From NCBI GenBank assembly GCA_002340305.1, contig DDLU01000300.1, forward strand, positions 1 through 21,459: a stretch of 21,459 nt of DNA, written 5' to 3'. The position numbers were made by a program, and so were the translations under genes. The notes beneath the pieces are model-generated. The model ran no database searches, was not told the origin of the DNA, and was given only the letters and a program-made list of their open reading frames with translations. This stretch comes from Desulfovibrio sp. UBA2564. Its GTDB lineage: Bacteria; Desulfobacterota; Desulfovibrionia; Desulfovibrionales; Desulfovibrionaceae. Every line of letters starts with the position of its first letter. The stretch's first letter is position 1. This document shows, piece after piece, positions 16,070 to 21,459 of the stretch.

Positions 16070-16591
16070 TTAGGAGTCCTTTTTCGATCCTGAATTGAGG
16101 AAAAGCTCAAGGGTGTAGTTGCCCTCTGGATTGATGATAATGGTATGGGCGGGAAATTTTTGATCCCCAACCTGCTTGCTGCCCTCGCTAAAAATTTTCA
16201 GATCGCGGGAAGTAGCGGATTGCGGGGCGAGGAACAATACATAAATGCAGCGCATGGATTCAGCATAAAAGGGCGGAATCATGCGTAGGAACGGGGAAGC
16301 GAAAAGTTTTTTTGATTTATATCCACTTGCATTGTCAGCGGTAATTTCTGCCACCAGCAGTTTCATGCCCATGTCGTTGAGTATGACAACGCGTGCGGCT
16401 TTCTGTTGCGGTTTTAGTTGCAGCACACCACGCAAGGCCATGCGCTTACCATTAATGGAAAGTACCCCGGAATGTTGCAGCAGATAAGTTGATGACGGTT
16501 CGGTTTGGACTGGCGTAGTCGCGTTGTGTGCAGAACATCCGCTCATGGCGACGAGGGTTAACAGGAAGATTAAGGCCTTGAATTTAAGCAT
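16070..16591 (-). CDS. Small outer-membrane-type lipoprotein (DUF3261-like) of aryl-polyene clusters
   Basis: The start at 16591 gives MLKFKALIFLLTLVAMSGC, a lipoprotein signal with lipidated Cys19. The -3 residue of the lipobox is Met rather than Leu. The rest is a predicted periplasmic beta-rich domain of about 150 residues with no catalytic motif I recognise. Length, position directly after the MMPL gene and sequence style fit the DUF3261 family found in aryl-polyene clusters (family call from memory). It overlaps the exporter stop as ATGCTTAA and has an AAGGAAGG site upstream. An alternative ATG at 16639 would put 16 residues before the signal and is unlikely. The likely role is assisting transfer of the product to the outer membrane together with the LolA-like protein. 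Confidence 0.75.
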   Translation of the reverse strand: MLKFKALIFLLTLVAMSGCSAHNATTPVQTEPSSTYLLQHSGVLSINGKRMALRGVLQLKPQQKAARVVILNDMGMKLLVAEITADNASGYKSKKLFASPFLRMIPPFYAESMRCIYVLFLAPQSATSRDLKIFSEGSKQVGDQKFPAHTIIINPEGNYTLELFLNSGSKKDS

Positions 16592-18971
16592 GCCCGCCTT
16601 CCTTAAAATGCAACAGCTGCGGTAGTACGTAAACCGCACAGCAGAGGGCTGCTGTTATCCCGATACTGACAGTAGCCCCCAGTGAATGCAGCGAAGGGTG
16701 CTTGGCAAAGACCAGCACCCCGAAGCCTGCCAGCGTGGTCAGGCCCGAAATTTTAACCGCTTTGACGGTCCATGGTGAGAGTGCTCTAATTTCCTGGAAA
16801 ACCATGAAGATTCCGTAGTCTGCCCCAAGACCGATGACAAGGGGTAAGGCGACGATGTGAAAAATATTTAACGGAATCTGTAATAATCCCAGCAATCCGA
16901 AAGTTACCGCTACCCCGAATACAGCCGGGAAAAGGGCAAGGGCTGCACGGCGCAAATTGCGGAACAGACCTAAAATAAGCATCGTGACCAGCAGCCCGGA
17001 GCAGCTGATGAATTTGATGATGTCACGTTTCATTTCTAGCTCAAGGGCGGATTTGAAACGCGATTGTGCCACAAGACGGACTCCCAGTTCTTTTTCTTTT
17101 TGCGGAGTGTAGTAGTCAGTAACAAGTTTGTTGTCTGGAAGCATGGTGATGATCTGCTTTTCGTCACTCTCAGGACTCGCAGGAATGAACATTTTTGCCA
17201 GCGGAGCCAATGGACCGGAACGTAGAACTTCGGCTGAAAGCTGTGGCGGTGCGGCAAAAATTTGCGCCATTGCCGGGGCAAAAGCTTTTGCAGAGAAACC
17301 AAGCTTCTCTGCTTGTGCGGCAATTTGCTGTTCCGTGCCGGCTCTATTTTTATCCCAAAAGTCGATCCAACGGGCATTACTTTGTAGCTTTCGTTGCTTT
17401 GATGGAAGTATCGGTGCGAGGCTAACCGCTTTTACTCTACTGAGATTGTTTTGAATGTCGGCCCATGCTTTTTCATTTTTTTGCAGGGCTTCGTCCATGG
17501 TTTTTCCGCTGGCAAAGAGCATGGACCGGGAACGCATTTGACCCCATTTCTTCTGAAAATGCTGTTCGGTGGCAGCAATTGTAGGAGAAATGTAGCCAAG
17601 TTTTTTCAACTCAGTGTCAAAATTGTTGTTAACAGCACCGAGAATTGAGACCGCAAAGACAATAAAAGTTGTCCCGAATATGATTTTTTTATTGCTGTTA
17701 ATTTTGAATGCAGGTTGCTGTTTATCTGCTTTAAGAAATGAATTGCAGAAGGCGGGAATAAAAAAAAGAGCGAACGCACAGGCTGCGATAATTCCAGCTA
17801 TGGAGAAGATTGAAAGCTGCCTGATGCCCGGAATGCCGGAGATATACAAGGCGGCAAAGGATGCGCAGGAGGTTGCTGCGCCGAACAAAACCGGCTTGCT
17901 GACTTTGCGCAGTGCGTTTGTTTTGTCGCTCGGCCTTTCTGCCATAGCGAAATAGGTGTGCACTGCAAAGTCGATGGAAATGCCCATGAGTACCGCCCCG
18001 AAGCCGATAACAATTGCGGACATATTGGGGTAGATAAAGGCGCAAGTACCCAGTCCGGTCATGATCGCTACGCCGGGGGCAAGGAAGATGCTTAAAGCTC
18101 CTTTACTGCGCAGGGTAAAGAAAAAGAGCAGGGCCAGCGCACAAAGAGAGATGATTGAGACAGTGAGAATGTCACTTTTAATGACTGTACTATTGGCAAC
18201 GGTGTAGCGATGCCCGCTTAAAAAAACGATGGAAATGTCAGTTCCTGTGAGTCTGTTTTCAGCAAGAGTGATTTGCTTGATTTCTTTAAACCGATCCAGA
18301 AGCTTAATACCATTTCTGGAATCGGTCATGGGAATATCTGATTTAGCAACGATGAGCAGGGCGTTTTTTCCGGCAATAAAATATTGCCCGGAGTCTATTT
18401 TCAAACGCGGAAGGTTCTGTAGTGAACTGATCTTGTGCTGGTAAATTGAGCGTAAGTTTAACGGATCAGCCGCAAGAAGGGAGCGCATACCCAAGCCTGC
18501 CGGGGAAATAAGCAGTTTTTTGGCCTCTGCTAAATTCTGTTCAATGGATTGCTCGGTCGTAATTCCATGCAGCTTTTTAAGGTCGTCATGAGTGGTCAGG
18601 TTCGGTGCTTGCTGAATCAGAAATTTGATGACTTCCTGCGGATTAACAGCATTGTTTTCCACGGAAAGTATGGGCGTGTTCATCCTGACTGCCATGCTTT
18701 CCGCCACTTCGCCAAGCTTTTGTTCTCCAAGAGTTTTGCTCGAGATGGAAATAAGAATTTTTCCGGTTAGCGGTGATTTTTGCAGCAAGGCAAAATCGCG
18801 ACTGATCTCGCCATTCGCGCCGCTGGGCAGCATGGCGGAGATGTCTTCGCTGAAGGACACAGAGAAGAGCGGGATGGAGCAGATCAGCAAAAAGAAACTT
18901 AGTATCAGTATTCTGATGGCCTGTGCTTTTTTGTTGTTTGCAGTCGGTTTATGTCGCTTAAGATTGGACAT
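16584..18971 (-). CDS. MMPL/RND-family lipid exporter
   Basis: This inner-membrane transporter of 795 residues has two RND-like halves. Each half has one membrane segment (about 20-40 and 428-446), a large periplasmic domain, then a cluster of five segments (about 268-412 and 650-785). The proton-relay helices show GISIDFAVH (330-338) and GLGADYGIFM (714-723), each with the expected Asp. It would extract the finished lipid or polyene from the inner membrane. It lies between a LolA-like carrier and a lipoprotein gene, separated by four bases from the former and overlapping the latter. This trio is the export block of aryl-polyene clusters. Other hopanoid-type MMPL exporters look similar, so the cargo is inferred from context. 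Confidence 0.87.
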   Translation of the reverse strand: MSNLKRHKPTANNKKAQAIRILILSFFLLICSIPLFSVSFSEDISAMLPSGANGEISRDFALLQKSPLTGKILISISSKTLGEQKLGEVAESMAVRMNTPILSVENNAVNPQEVIKFLIQQAPNLTTHDDLKKLHGITTEQSIEQNLAEAKKLLISPAGLGMRSLLAADPLNLRSIYQHKISSLQNLPRLKIDSGQYFIAGKNALLIVAKSDIPMTDSRNGIKLLDRFKEIKQITLAENRLTGTDISIVFLSGHRYTVANSTVIKSDILTVSIISLCALALLFFFTLRSKGALSIFLAPGVAIMTGLGTCAFIYPNMSAIVIGFGAVLMGISIDFAVHTYFAMAERPSDKTNALRKVSKPVLFGAATSCASFAALYISGIPGIRQLSIFSIAGIIAACAFALFFIPAFCNSFLKADKQQPAFKINSNKKIIFGTTFIVFAVSILGAVNNNFDTELKKLGYISPTIAATEQHFQKKWGQMRSRSMLFASGKTMDEALQKNEKAWADIQNNLSRVKAVSLAPILPSKQRKLQSNARWIDFWDKNRAGTEQQIAAQAEKLGFSAKAFAPAMAQIFAAPPQLSAEVLRSGPLAPLAKMFIPASPESDEKQIITMLPDNKLVTDYYTPQKEKELGVRLVAQSRFKSALELEMKRDIIKFISCSGLLVTMLILGLFRNLRRAALALFPAVFGVAVTFGLLGLLQIPLNIFHIVALPLVIGLGADYGIFMVFQEIRALSPWTVKAVKISGLTTLAGFGVLVFAKHPSLHSLGATVSIGITAALCCAVYVLPQLLHFKEGGHA

Positions 18972-18975
18972 TTTT

Positions 18976-19608
18976 TTACTCTTTTAGGAAAGTGCCCTGC
19001 GCCAGTTTTTGATTTAATTGTACGTTAAAAAAGATGATTTTTGTGTAATCTCCGCTCGGTTCATGCAACTCAATGGATTTGAGATGAGTTTCTTCGGGGG
19101 TAAAAAAGATGCGAATCAGTTTTAAAAACTGTTTGGTTTTGCCCGATTTGGGGGTGAGTTCCATTACCGCCGGAGCACAGTTGGTCACTTTAATGTCGTA
19201 GAGTGATTGCAACCATGGAATATTCATGGTTGTCCAAGCCAGAATCTGTTCTGAAATGATCGCCATTTCCGGGGATGTTTCAGTGTTGAATCTGGTGGAA
19301 TCTTTTGCTGCTCCGTCCCACTTCAATCCTTCCTGTCCTTTGAGCAGGAAACCGGAAACGAACGGTTCTGTATATTCCCAGCGCAGATTGTCCGGGCGCG
19401 CAAATCTAAATTTGCCTTTGGATTCTATAACATCTGCGAAAAGTGCGATATGGCTTTGCTGGTTAAATTCGCAGCTGATGCTGATGATTGATTGGGATTT
19501 GTTTTGCAGTTCTTCCAGAAAATTACTTTGTTTATCCGCAAAAGCACTCCCTGCTGAAAACATCAGCAGCATGAAAACGAGCAGAACAGTCTTGATTAAA
19601 TTTGCCAT
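18976..19608 (-). CDS. LolA-like periplasmic lipid/lipoprotein carrier
   Basis: This 210-residue secreted protein has a signal peptide (MANLIKTVLLVFMLLMFSAG, likely cut after SAFA). The body resembles LolA: FNQQSHI near the mature N-terminus, KGKFRFARPDNLRWEYTEP (about 64-82) and a beta-rich C-terminal half. LolA proteins shield acyl chains while crossing the periplasm. Because it is in this operon and next to the MMPL exporter, it probably carries the cluster product rather than general lipoproteins. It overlaps the end of the upstream hotdog gene by 13 bases and ends four bases before the exporter start. Confidence 0.83.
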   Translation of the reverse strand: MANLIKTVLLVFMLLMFSAGSAFADKQSNFLEELQNKSQSIISISCEFNQQSHIALFADVIESKGKFRFARPDNLRWEYTEPFVSGFLLKGQEGLKWDGAAKDSTRFNTETSPEMAIISEQILAWTTMNIPWLQSLYDIKVTNCAPAVMELTPKSGKTKQFLKLIRIFFTPEETHLKSIELHEPSGDYTKIIFFNVQLNQKLAQGTFLKE

Positions 19609-20090
19609 GAGGCTGCATTCCCCTTGGGCACGCTCTGTGCGAGCAGTTCTGCCATGGTTTCATCCTGCGGTACGAATAATTTGATTTTCCCTTCGGCAAG
19701 AATTTTATCTTCACAGCTGACTTTACCTTCCACCACCGCGAATCCGTCAAAATCTCCTACGGTTTGCACGCTGATCAGTAACTCGTTGCGGTCATGTTTT
19801 ACGGATGCTTCAGGGTTAATCTGAAACCTTTGCACTCCCACAAGGTAACCTTTCGGCACAGGTTGACCAAGGGATTGCAGGCGATATCCGCATACAGCTG
19901 CATAGGCTTGTGCGACTAGTTCGATGTAAAATGGCGCAAGTAAATTGCCGTCTGTATCAAGGGAAATCGTCTGCCGGGAAAGATTTGCCAAAGCTGTTCC
20001 ACTTTCTTCTTCTACTTTGATGACGCTATCAATTAGCAGCATCTGACCGCGATGGGGCAGCAGTTTCTCTGCCTGCATGGGAAGATTCAT
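19596..20090 (-). CDS. Hotdog-fold 3-hydroxyacyl-ACP dehydratase partner subunit (ApeP-like)
   Basis: The 164-residue protein belongs to the FabZ-related group with LLPHRGQMLLIDSV (10-23), equivalent to the N-terminal PHRYPFLLVD of FabZ. The FabZ GHFPGxPxxPG histidine loop is absent. The helix position matching FabZ's catalytic Glu is kept, however, as FYIELVAQAYAAV with Glu57. With the ApeI-like protein, which has the His but not the acid, this suggests a shared active site. The ATG at 20090 has GGAG eight bases upstream, and an upstream ATG at 20150 would overlap the radical SAM gene by 44 bases without a site. It lies between the SPASM radical SAM gene and the LolA-like gene. Confidence 0.82.
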   Translation of the reverse strand: MNLPMQAEKLLPHRGQMLLIDSVIKVEEESGTALANLSRQTISLDTDGNLLAPFYIELVAQAYAAVCGYRLQSLGQPVPKGYLVGVQRFQINPEASVKHDRNELLISVQTVGDFDGFAVVEGKVSCEDKILAEGKIKLFVPQDETMAELLAQSVPKGNAASWQI

Positions 20091-20106
20091 TACATAAACT
20101 CCGGGG

Positions 20107-21138
20107 TCAATTGCGCCAGCAGAGCGGGTCGGATGAAAGATAATCACCATTCAGGTGATGAGCCATGCCCCGGCAGCCGTAGCATTCAGCACTCAAATCG
20201 CAGCTTTTGCATGGTCCGGTGATGGTCTGGCTGATGCTGCGCAGGTTTTGGAAGACTTCACTGCTGTTGATGATTTCTTCAAGTGATCCCATGCGCAGAT
20301 TGCCTGCTGTAATATCAACTCCCGGACAGGGAATGACATCCCCGGTGGTAGTGATGGTACAGGAATAGAAATGTCTTTTGCAGGAAAAGGCAGCTACCGG
20401 AGGTTTCGGTTCCCACTCAATTCCGAATTCCTCACGGTCAATGCGTGAAAGTTCATCGAAAAGTGTGCTTATTTTTTCCGGGCTGAGGGCCAGTTCAATG
20501 TGATCTTTGGCGCGGCCCTGATCGGTAATTGTTTCGAAATAGGGGATGATTGTGCGGCTGCGCAGCCAGCACCACATTTCCGGTATTTCGGAGTAATTCT
20601 GGCGGCAGATAATGGTCTGGCCTCCAATGGGGATGTCCCCGTTGGAGTATCCGGCCTCAAGCAGATTGTTCAAGCCTAGGCGAATGGCTTTGTAGGCGTT
20701 CTTTTTACCTGCCAGCAGGTCCTGTGTAGCAGGATCAAGGCTGTTGAATTTAATGACCGGCTGAACTTTCAGGGCATATAATTCGGATGCAATCCCGGGT
20801 GTGATGCGGGTCCCGTTGCTAAAAAGCTCCATCTCCATCCCGAGATCATGGATGTAACGGATAACATCCATAATGCGGGGGTAGAGCATGGGCTCTCCTC
20901 CGCCGAGGATTATTATCTTACGTGCGCCGAGGTTCCGGCACTGGTTTACTGCTGCGGTAATTTCATCGAAGCTCAGTTCATTTTTGAGCTTTTCCCCGGA
21001 TGAGGCGTAGCAGTAGATACAGCGCAGGTCGCAGACTCTGCTAAGTTCAAGTTCTGCGGTCAGCAGTTGCTTATTGGCGAGAGTCTGTTCAATTTCAGCC
21101 TTGCTGAAAGGGCTTCCCCAGCAACGGTTTGAATTCAT
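20107..21138 (-). CDS. Radical SAM/SPASM-domain enzyme
   Basis: The core motif is SRVCDLRCIYCYASSG, with Cys36, Cys40 and Cys43 for the SAM-binding 4Fe-4S cluster. The GGGEP loop is at 79-83. The C-terminal third is a SPASM domain: CKRHFYSCTITTTGDVIPC, then a CKSCDLSAECYGC stretch and a final Cys in DPLCW. This fits two auxiliary iron-sulfur clusters. SPASM enzymes oxidise or link carbons, mostly on peptides but also on small molecules and sugars. No precursor peptide gene is visible, so a lipid, ACP-bound chain or head group is the more likely substrate here (inference). GGAA lies just upstream of the ATG. It starts 17 bases after the preceding stop and ends 16 bases before the ApeP-like gene. 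Confidence 0.84.
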   Translation of the reverse strand: MNSNRCWGSPFSKAEIEQTLANKQLLTAELELSRVCDLRCIYCYASSGEKLKNELSFDEITAAVNQCRNLGARKIIILGGGEPMLYPRIMDVIRYIHDLGMEMELFSNGTRITPGIASELYALKVQPVIKFNSLDPATQDLLAGKKNAYKAIRLGLNNLLEAGYSNGDIPIGGQTIICRQNYSEIPEMWCWLRSRTIIPYFETITDQGRAKDHIELALSPEKISTLFDELSRIDREEFGIEWEPKPPVAAFSCKRHFYSCTITTTGDVIPCPGVDITAGNLRMGSLEEIINSSEVFQNLRSISQTITGPCKSCDLSAECYGCRGMAHHLNGDYLSSDPLCWRN

Positions 21139-21155
21139 TGTTCCGTTAATCCTGT

Positions 21156-21459
21156 TTAGTTCAGGCGACTAAGTTCGAGGTTGATGGAGTTGGCAAGGTT
21201 TTTAATCCAAGCATTGTAATTGCTGTGGATCATGTTGCCTTTGTGTTTCAGGTTGGTGCTGTCTTTGTAGTTAATGCTGTAGTTTTCAGGGGTGTAGGTG
21301 ATATCTACAATGGCTTGATGGGAGCGGATGTTCAGGGTAGCTACAAGATGTCCCGGAGCAACATCGTTCATCTGCCAGTCACGGTCATATCCACCTCTTA
21401 TGATGGCGTTTTTTACATCATTCATGGTGTGGGTCTTTTCGCTGGAGTATGCGATGGGA
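21156..21459 (-). CDS. Partial small protein, probably an exported lipoprotein of the operon (5' end outside window)
   Basis: The visible 100 C-terminal residues run in frame to the right edge, so the start lies beyond it. An internal ATG at 21425 exists, but codons before it (PIAYSSEKTHT) continue the same style, and the real start is probably further upstream. The sequence has LNIRSHQAIVDITYTPENYS followed by a stretch with YNAWIKNLANSINLEL. This resembles small lipoproteins I associate with aryl-polyene-type or related operons, but I cannot name the family. It is the first visible gene of the operon and ends 17 bases before the SPASM radical SAM gene. The signal sequence cannot be checked here. 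Confidence 0.6.
   Translation of the reverse strand, partial: PIAYSSEKTHTMNDVKNAIIRGGYDRDWQMNDVAPGHLVATLNIRSHQAIVDITYTPENYSINYKDSTNLKHKGNMIHSNYNAWIKNLANSINLELSRLN

Noticed and set aside
8205..21459. Calling the operon a ladderane or other named lipid pathway
   Set aside because: Two radical SAM enzymes with a type II system recall such proposals, but nothing in the sequence fixes the product; only the class of pathway can be supported.

Overview
The window looks like a piece of a marine sulfate-reducing Desulfovibrionaceae chromosome (Maridesulfovibrio-like; moderate confidence). I infer this from the protein style, the moderate GC content, the GC-rich intergenic repeat before flgK and the NifA-type sigma-54 regulator. 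There is no rRNA or other marker to fix the species. No RNA genes, insertion sequences or CRISPR arrays were seen, and no stretch longer than 300 bases lacks a gene. The longest gaps are 5433-5576 and 8081-8204.

Left part, plus strand (96-5432): three tightly spaced flagellar genes, flgK, flgL and fliD. They encode the two hook-filament junction proteins and the filament cap. FlgK and FlgL are both longer than enterobacterial forms, and they share an inserted beta-rich module (one copy in FlgK, two in FlgL). A plus-strand sigma-54 activator with GAF, AAA+ and Fis-type HTH domains follows (5577-7169). A convincing -24/-12 promoter lies directly at its start codon. A convergent minus-strand gene (7217-8080) encodes a secreted protein of unknown function and ends at a hairpin/U-tract terminator.

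Right part, minus strand (8205 to the right edge, over 13 kb): one long operon of 15 genes with gaps of at most about 25 bases or short overlaps. In transcription order it encodes: a protein cut by the window edge, a SPASM radical SAM enzyme, an ApeP-like hotdog protein, a LolA-like carrier, an MMPL/RND exporter, a small lipoprotein, an ApeI/FabZ-like hotdog protein, a 4HBT thioesterase, a B12-binding radical SAM enzyme, a GT2-DUF2062 fusion, an LpxL-type acyltransferase, an acyl carrier protein, a ketosynthase, a chain-length-factor-like ketosynthase and an AMP-dependent ligase.

This gene set matches the core of aryl-polyene (APE) type II polyketide/fatty-acid clusters. The ligase primes the ACP, KS plus CLF extend the chain, the paired hotdog proteins dehydrate, and the thioesterase, glycosyltransferase and acyltransferase process the product. 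MMPL, LolA and the lipoprotein would move it to the outer membrane. The window shows no ketoreductase, second ACP, second KS or aromatic ammonia lyase (some may lie past the right edge). It does carry two different radical SAM enzymes that are not part of the standard APE core. The most interesting possibility is therefore an APE-related anaerobic pathway for an unusual, radical-modified outer-membrane lipid or polyene. A second strong signal is that the two hotdog dehydratases appear to split one active site, His on one protein and Glu on the other.
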